Assembly (NCBI GenBank): GCA_017858515.1
Contig: JAFMBM010000003.1
Span: forward strand, 1 to 64,000
Origin: Cryomorphaceae bacterium
GTDB lineage: Bacteria; Bacteroidota; Bacteroidia; Flavobacteriales; Schleiferiaceae
Length of the DNA stretch: 64,000 nt
Direction of reading: 5' to 3'
Position numbers and translations under genes: made by a program. Within the stretch, counting starts at the first letter, position 1, and each line of letters starts with the position of its first letter. This document shows, piece by piece, positions 40,258 through 49,219 of this stretch. The notes under the pieces were generated by a model. The model was not told where the DNA came from, did no database searches, and worked only from the letters and a program-made list of their open reading frames with translations.

Positions 40258-40723
40258 TAATGCAAAGATCGCATGTGGATTGGTGTTCTTGTTTCTTTTT
40301 GGCTCTTTTAAATTAAATGCACAAGAAGAGCAACCGATTGATAAGGTTTTAAAAGTTCTTTCTTCTCCTTCTAGTGCTATGCCTGAAAAAGCTATTTCCA
40401 TTTTGGAAAGCCATAGCTGGGAAGCCATTGCCTATTGGGACCCTGGAACTGAAGCCATTGTGACCAATTTATTTGAGGCCGTTCCGGATGTTTATCGATT
40501 TGACCGAGGAAACTTTAAAATCTTTCTACAAACACAAGGTGGAAAACCACAAACGGTAAACGGGAAGTATACCCTATTTGGATCTGAAATTCAGCTATTC
40601 AAAAAAGATCAAAATGAGATTATAGATCGTTGGAAGGTTCTCTTCTTAAGCAATGAGTACCTTGCATTGGATATGGGAGATTTGCATGTCTTTTTCGTTC
40701 TCCCCGACAACGATCCGTTTTAA
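40256..40723 (+). CDS. Small secreted protein of unknown function (start codon uncertain; no ATG in frame)
   Basis: Frame encodes 'INAKIACGLVFLFLFGSFKLNAQEEQPIDKVLKVLSSP...FFVLPDNDPF', signal-peptide-like; the upstream part of the 221-aa ORF is antisense to rsmI. Confidence 0.6.
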   Translation: MNAKIACGLVFLFLFGSFKLNAQEEQPIDKVLKVLSSPSSAMPEKAISILESHSWEAIAYWDPGTEAIVTNLFEAVPDVYRFDRGNFKIFLQTQGGKPQTVNGKYTLFGSEIQLFKKDQNEIIDRWKVLFLSNEYLALDMGDLHVFFVLPDNDPF

Positions 40724-40748
40724 TAATTTTACAACAAAGGCAACATAA

Positions 40749-41153
40749 ATGGCTATTCAGAAAAACAATGTCGAGATCAGTCGATTGCAAAAAGAAATTG
40801 CATCTTATCTAACCTTAGGTTCCACTGAAGTAATCTTTGAATTTGATGAATCCTCAACTTCAGTGCGCTTGAATTTAATTACGGTTAACCCCAGACACAA
40901 TCAATCCTTCTTATTTCATTTGGTTGAAGGGCATAGCGAAGTAGAATGTCTTAAAGAAATGTTGGAGTACGTCAAGACCTACAAGGAAAAAAGAAGTAGC
41001 TACACTATACAATGGAGTTCTAAAATGGAAAATGAACTTCAAACTTCTTATTTCCGCGCGAAAGATATACCCGAAGCTATCGAAAAGCTTCAATTTGGAA
41101 GGGATCCTAATAGCCTTATTATTTTCAGCGTTGTTTTAAATCCAATGAGCTAA
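40749..41153 (+). CDS. Hypothetical protein (134 aa)
   Basis: ORF with ATG preceded by an A-rich spacer; no recognised domain. Confidence 0.65.
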   Translation: MAIQKNNVEISRLQKEIASYLTLGSTEVIFEFDESSTSVRLNLITVNPRHNQSFLFHLVEGHSEVECLKEMLEYVKTYKEKRSSYTIQWSSKMENELQTSYFRAKDIPEAIEKLQFGRDPNSLIIFSVVLNPMS

Positions 41154-41264
41154 TTTCAAGTGATTTTTCTTACAATATTATCAAGCGAAAAACCATTTAA
41201 CTAAATGATTTGCAGACCTTAATAAATTTTCCTACTTTCATCACGCAAGAAGATGAGAAGTTAA

Positions 41265-41363
41265 ATGGAAATGACAAACAAAACAAAAGCAACAATACAG
41301 ATTGGTGGTGTGGTAGCCCTGATTGCTGGTATCGTGGCATTAGCCGTAATTTTAGCCACTTGA
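41265..41363 (+). CDS. Putative 32-aa hydrophobic micropeptide
   Basis: Not in supplied ORF track: ATGGAAATGACAAACAAAACAAAAGCA...ACTTGA = MEMTNKTKATIQIGGVVALIAGIVALAVILAT; single predicted TM helix, co-directional with the downstream TerB/DnaJ gene. Confidence 0.5.
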   Translation: MEMTNKTKATIQIGGVVALIAGIVALAVILAT

Positions 41364-41427
41364 GAGAGCTGTGTCCTTTAGATTCTAAAGCATCTACTAT
41401 CCTCAGGACAAGAATTAGGATAGCAAG

Positions 41428-42174
41428 GTGAATCAGTATCTAAAATGGATGATTGCTGGTGGTCTAGGTTGGGCTTTTGCAGGTCCAGTTGGTCTGATAT
41501 TGGGTATTGCTCTAGGCAACATTATTGAAACATATTCTAATTCAAACAAAGAGAATGAGTCTGATTCTCCCAAAAGAAAACTAAAAGAATACTCCCAACC
41601 AGGAGATTTTGAAATTAGTCTATTAATACTTTCTGCCGTTGTAATTAAGGCTGATGGTATTTCAAAAACAGAGGAGCTCGATTACGTTAGAAGGTATTTC
41701 GCCAAAATGTACGGAGCTAGAAGAGCTAATGAGAGTTTTGCTCTATTCAAAGAAATCATTAATCAGCCAATCTCTATTCACAGCGTATGCTCTCAGATAA
41801 GAGGTCATATGTCTCATGCAGGTAGATTACAATTGATTTATTTTCTATTCGGCTTGGCTAAGTCTGATGGTATCGTTAGCAACGATGAAGTTAATATTAT
41901 TCAGAAAATTGCGAACTACTTGTATATCAACGACAAAGACTTTTTGTCCATTCGTTCTATGTATTATGTTAAGAGCGCCCATCATTACGAGGTCTTAGAA
42001 ATCAATCCTGAAGTGAACGATGATGAAGTTAAAAGAGCTTACAGACGCATGGTATTAAAATTCCACCCCGACAAGGTCGAAGGTTTGGGAGAAGAAGTCC
42101 GAAAAGGTGCTCAAGAGAAGTTCCTACAAATTCAGTTAGCTTATGAAGAAATTAAAAAAGAACGCGGTCTCTAG
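41428..42174 (+). CDS. DjlA-like membrane-anchored TerB + DnaJ domain protein
   Basis: N-terminal glycine-rich TM 'GGLGWAFAGPVGLILGIALG', TerB-like region, C-terminal J-domain 'HYEVLEINPEVNDDEVKRAYRRMVLKFHPDKV' (HPD). Confidence 0.9.
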   Translation: MNQYLKWMIAGGLGWAFAGPVGLILGIALGNIIETYSNSNKENESDSPKRKLKEYSQPGDFEISLLILSAVVIKADGISKTEELDYVRRYFAKMYGARRANESFALFKEIINQPISIHSVCSQIRGHMSHAGRLQLIYFLFGLAKSDGIVSNDEVNIIQKIANYLYINDKDFLSIRSMYYVKSAHHYEVLEINPEVNDDEVKRAYRRMVLKFHPDKVEGLGEEVRKGAQEKFLQIQLAYEEIKKERGL

Positions 42175-42355
42175 CTGTCATTAAGCACACTAGTAACTAA
42201 GGTAGTCAACAATTAAAGCGGATCAGAAGGCATCGCTCGGATGACAAATAGCCTTACTCCATAAGCTTCATACAAACCTCCCATGTCTATTTTTATGTTC
42301 TCAGTTGACCTTCCAATTCCGAAATAGGCCAACATATACTTATCACGTAAAGAGC

Positions 42356-42390
42356 AAAAAAATTCCCCTCGTATTGAGGGGAATTTTTTT
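42356..42390. terminator. Intrinsic terminator at the end of the ACIII-cox operon
   Basis: AAAAAAATTCCCCTC-GTATT-GAGGGGAATTTTTTT, immediately downstream of the coxA stop codon. Confidence 0.9.
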
Positions 42391-42392
42391 GC

Positions 42393-44201
42393 TTAATGTG
42401 TCTCTTCTTCGCCAGGACCGAGTGGAATTGTTTGGGGCACAAAGTCCTCATCCATTCCTGGTTTACTGTAATCATAAGCCCAACGGTGTACGGTAGGCAA
42501 CTCTCCTGGCCAATTACCATGTATATGCTCCACAGGAGCAGTCCACTCTAAAGTATTTGATTTCCATGGATTTTGCGCTGATCTTTTTCCTCTGAACATA
42601 CTGTAGAAGAAATTGAAAAAGAAAATACCTTGTGCAATTGCACCCAAGATAGCGAAATTGCTAATTAATATGTTAATATCTGCAAGGTCATCAAACATTG
42701 GAAACGCCGTGTTGGTGTAATAACGTCTTGGTAAACCTGCCATTCCTAGAAAGTGCATTGGAAAGAACACTCCATAAGCACTAATGAAAGTGAGCCAGAA
42801 GTGAAAATATCCCATAGTCTTATTCATTCTACGTCCCCACATTCTTGGGAACCAATGGTAAATACCAGCGAACATTCCAAATATGGCTGAAAGACCCATC
42901 ACAATATGGAAATGGGCTACGACAAAGTATGTATCATGAACATTAATATCTAGAGCAGAATCACCCAAGATAATCCCAGTTAAACCTCCAGTTATAAAAG
43001 TACTTACCAGCGCAATAGAAAACAACATCGCAGGGGTAAACCTGATATTTCCCTTCCAAAGAGTAGTTATATAGTTGAATGCCTTAACTGCAGATGGAAT
43101 TGCAATCAATAAAGTTGTAAACGTAAATACAGATCCTAAGAATGGATTCATTCCTGTTACAAACATATGATGCCCCCAAACTATAAAGCTTAAGAATGCA
43201 ATTGCCAAAATAGATCCAACCATTGCCCTATAACCAAAAATAGGTTTTCTAGAATTGGTTGCAATTACTTCAGAGGTAATACCCAATGCTGGCAACAAAA
43301 TAATATATACCTCCGGGTGTCCGAGGAACCAAAACAAATGTTGAAATAGTACTGGACTTCCGCCAGCATGATCCAAAACTTCTCCGCCTATGAAAATATC
43401 ACTCAGATAAAAACTTGTACCCATGCTACGGTCAAAAACCAACAACAACGCAGCAGATAAGAGAACAGGGAAAGAAAGTACACCAAGAATAGCTGTAACA
43501 AAGAACGCCCAAATGGTAAGAGGTAGTCGAGTCATACTCATCCCCTTTGTTCTCAAGTTCAACACTGTAACAATATAATTCAATGCCCCTAGAAGCGAAC
43601 TAACAATAAACAAGGTCATACTAACCAACCAAAGAGTCATTCCCGCTCCAGAACCAGGTATAGCTTGAGGTAAAGCGCTTAGAGGCGGATATACCGTCCA
43701 ACCAGCACTTGCAGGCCCGCTAGTCACGAACAAGCTAATCACCATTATAACACTAGAAACAAAGAAAAACCAATAGGATAGCATATTCATAAATCCACTG
43801 GCCATGTCTCTTGCACCAATTTGAAGTGGAATCAAAAGATTTGAAAATGTTCCGCTCAAACCAGCCGTAAGAACGAAGAACACCATGATGGTACCATGAA
43901 TAGTAACGAGAGCCAAATAAATACTAGAATCCATAACACCATCAGGCGCCCACTTGCCCAGCAGTTTTTCTAATATAGGAAATCCTTGTTCTGGCCATGC
44001 TAGTTGAAGGCGGAATAATACCGACATCATCATACCAATGGTTCCCATAACAATACCTGTTAAGAGGAACTGCTTAGCAATCATTTTATGATCTTGGCTG
44101 AATACGTAGGTATTCCAAAAATTTGCCTCGTGATGGTGATCATCATGAGAGTGATCGTGCGTATCTGTGTGCATTGTTTCTGCTGATTGGATATCTGACA
44201 T
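42393..44201 (-). CDS. coxA: Cytochrome c oxidase subunit I
   Basis: 'WFLGHPEVYIILLPALGI', 'WGHHMFVTGMNP', 'HDTYFVVAHFHIVMG'; His-rich N-terminus. Confidence 0.98.
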   Translation of the reverse strand: MSDIQSAETMHTDTHDHSHDDHHHEANFWNTYVFSQDHKMIAKQFLLTGIVMGTIGMMMSVLFRLQLAWPEQGFPILEKLLGKWAPDGVMDSSIYLALVTIHGTIMVFFVLTAGLSGTFSNLLIPLQIGARDMASGFMNMLSYWFFFVSSVIMVISLFVTSGPASAGWTVYPPLSALPQAIPGSGAGMTLWLVSMTLFIVSSLLGALNYIVTVLNLRTKGMSMTRLPLTIWAFFVTAILGVLSFPVLLSAALLLVFDRSMGTSFYLSDIFIGGEVLDHAGGSPVLFQHLFWFLGHPEVYIILLPALGITSEVIATNSRKPIFGYRAMVGSILAIAFLSFIVWGHHMFVTGMNPFLGSVFTFTTLLIAIPSAVKAFNYITTLWKGNIRFTPAMLFSIALVSTFITGGLTGIILGDSALDINVHDTYFVVAHFHIVMGLSAIFGMFAGIYHWFPRMWGRRMNKTMGYFHFWLTFISAYGVFFPMHFLGMAGLPRRYYTNTAFPMFDDLADINILISNFAILGAIAQGIFFFNFFYSMFRGKRSAQNPWKSNTLEWTAPVEHIHGNWPGELPTVHRWAYDYSKPGMDEDFVPQTIPLGPGEEETH

Positions 44202-44213
44202 ATCAATCCAGTA

Positions 44214-45239
44214 TTAAAGCGTTTCTGCGAAAGTTTTCTGAGAGCTCATCCAGTTATCAAACTCCTCTTGACTTTCGACAACTATTTTCATTTGCATATT
44301 GTAGTGAGCTGAACCACAAATTTTATTACATAATAAAACGTAATCAAACTCATAAAGTTCTTCTCCTTTTGCCTTACGTATAGCATTAATTGTAGCCGTC
44401 TTAGCGATTACATCTTGCTCCTTACGCATCTCTACAGTAGTTACATCTGGTGTTACTGCAAACTGTGTTACAGCACCCGGTACACAATTCATCTGTACAC
44501 GAAAATGAGGCATAAAAGCCGAGTGGATCACATCCTGTGCTCTAAATCTAAAGAGGACCGGTTTACCAACTGGTAAATGAAGTTCCGTTGTAACGATATC
44601 GTCTAATGAAGCCCCATCAGTATCATCTACCCCTAAAACATTCACTCCTGCAATATTGCGGACGTTTGCATAACCCAACTGGTTATCTGCACCTGAGTAT
44701 CTAGCATTCCAACCAAACTGTTTTGCGTAAATCTCCACAATCATTGGTTCTTCATCTTCAGGCCTAAACATGGTAGAATTCCACGTGGATAAACCATATA
44801 GAATCAATCCAGCTAAAACTATAGCGGGAATAAATGTCCAAATTAATTCCAACTTATCATTGTGCGATACAAACGTAGCCCTATTCGCTTTTTTACCCTT
44901 GTATTTGAAAGCAAAGTAAAACAGCAATGGCTGTGTAACGACGAACATTGCCGTTATTACAATCATAGAAATCGCCATTAAGTTATCCACCTCCTTTCCG
45001 TGAACCGAAGCAGACTTTGGCAACATCACTTCCCAATACGACGCTGACATCCAAATAAACGTTATGAACATGCCAAACATGAATATCAGCATGTACCAAC
45101 CTTGACGTTTGTTGTCGTCATCGGTTATCTCATTCTCATCCTTTCCCTTTAGGGCGTTTGAGATTTCGAAAATTCGAACAGCCTGACCTATTGCAACACC
45201 TGCAAGGACTAGAACTATAATAATTAAAAGTGCGCTCAT
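44214..45239 (-). CDS. coxB: Cytochrome c oxidase subunit II
   Basis: Two TM helices, 'QFGWNARYSGADNQ', CuA site 'CNKICGSAHYNMQM'. Confidence 0.97.
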   Translation of the reverse strand: MSALLIIIVLVLAGVAIGQAVRIFEISNALKGKDENEITDDDNKRQGWYMLIFMFGMFITFIWMSASYWEVMLPKSASVHGKEVDNLMAISMIVITAMFVVTQPLLFYFAFKYKGKKANRATFVSHNDKLELIWTFIPAIVLAGLILYGLSTWNSTMFRPEDEEPMIVEIYAKQFGWNARYSGADNQLGYANVRNIAGVNVLGVDDTDGASLDDIVTTELHLPVGKPVLFRFRAQDVIHSAFMPHFRVQMNCVPGAVTQFAVTPDVTTVEMRKEQDVIAKTATINAIRKAKGEELYEFDYVLLCNKICGSAHYNMQMKIVVESQEEFDNWMSSQKTFAETL

Positions 45240-45251
45240 CTATAGAGGATC

Positions 45252-46604
45252 TTAGATGTGATGTAATTTACTCTCAGTTAACATAGGATGATTCTTTGGA
45301 ACCAATGCCGCCTTAGCTAGGGAAGAAAAAACTACCCAGATAAAGAGCCCCATAAATCCGCAGAAAATGCCAAGGTCGATCAAACCAATTGACCACTCTA
45401 CCCCAACCGTTCCAGGCATAATCATAACGAAATGATCTAACCAATGACCAGCCAATATGGCTATACCCGCTGTGATCACAAAGTACATATTCCTTTTGCT
45501 ATCCCTGCTCATCATAACCAGAATAGGAAACAAGAAGTTCAAAGCTAAGGCAGTCATAAATGGACCCTTGTATTCTTTGAAACGTATTAGATAATATGTA
45601 ACTTCTTCAGGAATGTTTGAATACCAGATAAGCATATATTGTGAGAACCAGAGGTAGGTCCAGAAAACACTAAAGGCAAACATAAATTTACCAAGGTCCT
45701 GCAAGTGGCTATGATTCAATTCTGGCAGATAGCCATTCATTTTTAGATATATTGCGATTAACGTAATTACGGTTAAGGCTGACACAAATAATCCAGCGAA
45801 AGTGTACCAACCAAATAAGGTGCTAAACCAATGAGTATCTATACTCATAATCCAATCCCAAGCCATCATTGAACTGGACACAGCAAAAAGAACCAAGAAA
45901 ACAGCAGATAAGGTGCGCTTTTTCGACCATAATGCTGCCCCTTCCTCTTTAGAACCTGTATCTGCTTGAAGAGAATACTTCCTAAATAATTTTGCTCCCA
46001 ACACCCAAATCAATAGATAAACTACTGAGCGAGTAATAAAAAACCCAGGATTAAGATACCCTTGCTTACCTGCAATTATTGAATCATACGCCGGGCTTTC
46101 TGGGTCCATGATTCCTTCTGCCATCCAATGCCAAAGATGATGCACATGGAAAACCCCTAAAATGCTTAAACCAATTATCAACAAAACAGGTATTATCAAA
46201 AACTGAGACATGGCTTCCATGATCCTCAACACTACCACAGACCATCCCACTTGAGCCGCATATTGAATCGACAAGAAGAACAGTGCTCCTAAAGAAATGG
46301 CCATAAAAAAGAAAATATTCACAAATAACCTAGACCATGGCTTATTCACCAACTGATGATGATTGTCATGCCCAACATCATGGCTACTAGTCTCATGATG
46401 ATCATTCGAAGCATGTTGATCCTCGCTATGCCCTGTGGCATGCTCTCCAACTACAGCTTGTGAATGTTCCTCATGACTAGTAATATGAGTAACATCTTCG
46501 TGACTTACTCCCTCTGACATTGTAAAATTCAATATCAAAGAGATTACTCCTACAGCCATTAAAATAAGGCTGAAACGTTTTGCTTTTGCGCTGAATACAA
46601 ACAT
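45252..46604 (-). CDS. actF: Alternative complex III subunit ActF (quinol:cytochrome c oxidoreductase membrane subunit)
   Basis: Ten-TM-like protein in the ActABCDEF order; His-rich insertion near N-terminus. Confidence 0.9.
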   Translation of the reverse strand: MFVFSAKAKRFSLILMAVGVISLILNFTMSEGVSHEDVTHITSHEEHSQAVVGEHATGHSEDQHASNDHHETSSHDVGHDNHHQLVNKPWSRLFVNIFFFMAISLGALFFLSIQYAAQVGWSVVVLRIMEAMSQFLIIPVLLIIGLSILGVFHVHHLWHWMAEGIMDPESPAYDSIIAGKQGYLNPGFFITRSVVYLLIWVLGAKLFRKYSLQADTGSKEEGAALWSKKRTLSAVFLVLFAVSSSMMAWDWIMSIDTHWFSTLFGWYTFAGLFVSALTVITLIAIYLKMNGYLPELNHSHLQDLGKFMFAFSVFWTYLWFSQYMLIWYSNIPEEVTYYLIRFKEYKGPFMTALALNFLFPILVMMSRDSKRNMYFVITAGIAILAGHWLDHFVMIMPGTVGVEWSIGLIDLGIFCGFMGLFIWVVFSSLAKAALVPKNHPMLTESKLHHI

Positions 46605-46608
46605 GTTA

Positions 46609-47244
46609 TCAGACTTCAGGATTGGTTTGCTCTTCTACACTTGCAGTAACTGGATTTGGAGAAGGATCATTTCTCAACTGTAAAACATACTGCACTATTT
46701 TCCAGCGTTCATCATGACTCAACTGTGAAGCATGTGAGCCCATTATATTCTTGCCATACATAATTACATGGTAGATACTTCCTTCTGTAATATTAGGAAG
46801 CTTTTCACTTGAGTACGATGGTACCCCAAGTATCTTTTCTCTTTCTACTAGAATTCCATTTCCATCCCCCTTTTCTCCGTGGCAATGACTACAAAAAATG
46901 GTATATAACTCCTTTGCATCCTGCATCAACAATTCTTTTTCTTCAGAGGTAAAAGATCTAAGATCCCAAGGAGTTTTAAGATAAGCTAAGGCCGAATCAT
47001 AACCTTGCTGAGAATTGCTATAATCATATGGAATATAACCTCTAGCTATAGTGCCATTTACGGGTTTACGAGCACTCAGCCCATCTTCAAAATTAGGATT
47101 GCTTGTATAGGCCTCAAACGCTGGTCCTCTATACATATTAGGCATATACTCCAATGCAGTTTGAGTTTTATCTCTTCTGCACGAAGTCCCAAAAACTAGG
47201 GCAAGGGCTAACACTGTCCCTAAAATGAGGAAAGTCTTCTTCAT
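46609..47244 (-). CDS. actE: Alternative complex III subunit ActE, monoheme cytochrome c
   Basis: 'LYTIFCSHCHGEKGDGNGILV' CxxCH; lipobox-like 'GTSCRRD'. Confidence 0.92.
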   Translation of the reverse strand: MKKTFLILGTVLALALVFGTSCRRDKTQTALEYMPNMYRGPAFEAYTSNPNFEDGLSARKPVNGTIARGYIPYDYSNSQQGYDSALAYLKTPWDLRSFTSEEKELLMQDAKELYTIFCSHCHGEKGDGNGILVEREKILGVPSYSSEKLPNITEGSIYHVIMYGKNIMGSHASQLSHDERWKIVQYVLQLRNDPSPNPVTASVEEQTNPEV

Positions 47245-47253
47245 CTCTTCTTA

Positions 47254-47826
47254 TTAATGCAATTCAACTGCACCTGTATCCTTTAAAATAGCTATCAACT
47301 GATCGCGGTCGCCTTTTAACTCCACTTCCATTAAGAACATATCATCCGTTGTTCTAGGATCAGGATTCATTGCCTTTCTACCTGGAAATAAACCATTTCT
47401 AACAAAGAAAGTCCATACCATTAAATGAGCGGCAAAGAAGACAGTTAATTCGAACATTATGGGCACAAAAGCTGGCATATTTTGAATCCAGGTGAAACTT
47501 GGTTTTCCACCAATATTCTGTGGCCAATCGACTACCATCATATAGTATGTCATCGCTATAGCGGTACTTAACCCCAAAAGACCATACATAAAAGCAGTAA
47601 TAGCTATTCTAGTCTCTTTTAATCCCATGGCCTTATCAAGACCATGAACTGGAAAAGGTGTAAATACTTCATGTATTTTATATCCTTTCGCTCTTAATGC
47701 CTTCACACTGCTCATTAAGATATCATCATCATTGAACATTGCGCTCACAATGACTTTTTCTGAACCTCCATGATGACCGGAGGTATCAGCGCTTCCGTGT
47801 GCTATAATCTTCTCAGTGGTGTCCAT
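47254..47826 (-). CDS. actD: Alternative complex III subunit ActD (DUF3341)
   Basis: 'VSAMFNDDDILMSSVKALRAKGYKIHEVFTPFPVHGLDKAMGLKETRI' typical DUF3341. Confidence 0.94.
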   Translation of the reverse strand: MDTTEKIIAHGSADTSGHHGGSEKVIVSAMFNDDDILMSSVKALRAKGYKIHEVFTPFPVHGLDKAMGLKETRIAITAFMYGLLGLSTAIAMTYYMMVVDWPQNIGGKPSFTWIQNMPAFVPIMFELTVFFAAHLMVWTFFVRNGLFPGRKAMNPDPRTTDDMFLMEVELKGDRDQLIAILKDTGAVELH

Positions 47827-49201
47827 CCTCTGTATGGTGTTTCTTTTGACTTTCTCCTGATGATTTCAAAATGGTTTTCAATTCTGCCTGTGCAATTACT
47901 GGGAAGGTTCTAGCATACAACAAGAAAAGAACAAAGAAGAAACCAATTGTACCCAAATAGATCCCTATATCTACAAAGGTTGGAGAGAACATTGTCCAAC
48001 TTGAAGGAAGATAATCACGGTGTAATGATGTCACAATAATTACAAAACGTTCAAACCACATTCCAATATTTACAACAATAGAGATGATAAACGTGAACAT
48101 AATATTCGTTCTCCATTTTTTAACCCACATCAACTGAGGAGAAAAAACATTGCAGGTCATCATAGACCAATATGCCCAAGCATAGGGGCCTGTTGCACGA
48201 TTTAAGAAAGCATATTGTTCATATTCTACTCCAGAATACCATGCGATAAACAACTCTGTGATATATGCGACACCTACTATTGATCCCGTAAGCATGATAA
48301 CAATATTCATCATTTCAATATGCTGAATTGTAATATAGTGCTCCATTCGGAACATTTTCCTCATAATTATGAGAAGTGTTTGTACCATCGCAAACCCAGA
48401 GAATATGGCACCCGCAACAAAATAAGGCGGGAATATAGTTGTATGCCAACCTGGTATAACCGACGTGGCGAAGTCCATAGATACAATAGTGTGTACCGAG
48501 AGAACCAGTGGAGTAGCCAAGCCCGCAAGAACAAGAGAAACTTCTTCGAAACGCTGCCAATGTTTAGCCTTTCCTCCCCATCCAAAGCTCAAAATAGAAT
48601 AGACATGTTTTTGAACTGGTTTTATTGCTCTGTCTCTAAGCATGGCAAAGTCAGGTATCAAGCCAACGTACCAAAACACAACCGATACTGAGAAGTACGT
48701 TGATATAGCGAACACATCCCACAGAAGCGGTGAATTAAAATTCACCCATAACGAACCAAACTGATTTGGAATTGGAAATACGAAATATGCTAACCAAATT
48801 CTTCCCATGTGTATACCTGGAAAAAGAGCGGCTTGAATTACAGAAAAAATGGTCATTGCTTCAGCCGAACGGTTGATAGACATTCTCCATTTCTGTCTAA
48901 ACAATAAGAGTACTGCTGAGATCAAAGTGCCCGCGTGGCCAATTCCAACCCACCAAACGAAATTGGTGATATCCCAAGCCCAGCCTACAGTCTTATTTAG
49001 ACCCCAGGTACCAATACCTGTGCCTATCGTATACAAAATATTACCTACCCCCCACAAGAAGAGAAGTAATGAAATGCTGAAGGCTATCCACCAAGAGCGA
49101 GGTGGCGCCGTTTCAATCGGACGTGCTACCTCTACGGTGACATCGTGATAATTCTTGTCGCCGAGAATGAGTGGTTCGCGGATGTGTGATTCGTAGTGCA
49201 T
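47813..49201 (-). CDS. actC: Alternative complex III subunit ActC (NrfD-like)
   Basis: Polytopic NrfD-like protein; 'WVGIGHAGTLISAVLLLFRQKWRMSINRSAEAMT'. Confidence 0.95.
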   Translation of the reverse strand: MHYESHIREPLILGDKNYHDVTVEVARPIETAPPRSWWIAFSISLLLFLWGVGNILYTIGTGIGTWGLNKTVGWAWDITNFVWWVGIGHAGTLISAVLLLFRQKWRMSINRSAEAMTIFSVIQAALFPGIHMGRIWLAYFVFPIPNQFGSLWVNFNSPLLWDVFAISTYFSVSVVFWYVGLIPDFAMLRDRAIKPVQKHVYSILSFGWGGKAKHWQRFEEVSLVLAGLATPLVLSVHTIVSMDFATSVIPGWHTTIFPPYFVAGAIFSGFAMVQTLLIIMRKMFRMEHYITIQHIEMMNIVIMLTGSIVGVAYITELFIAWYSGVEYEQYAFLNRATGPYAWAYWSMMTCNVFSPQLMWVKKWRTNIMFTFIISIVVNIGMWFERFVIIVTSLHRDYLPSSWTMFSPTFVDIGIYLGTIGFFFVLFLLYARTFPVIAQAELKTILKSSGESQKKHHTEDGHH

Positions 49202-49219
49202 CGACTATTCCTTTCTACG

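Noticed and set aside
41210-41431. 73-aa ORF overlapping the micro-ORF
   Set aside because: Composition unconvincing (CWYRGISRNF...), no ATG-proximal RBS; the 32-aa hydrophobic frame is more plausible.
48320-48691. 123-aa + ORF antisense to actC
   Set aside because: Antisense to conserved NrfD-like gene; no domain.
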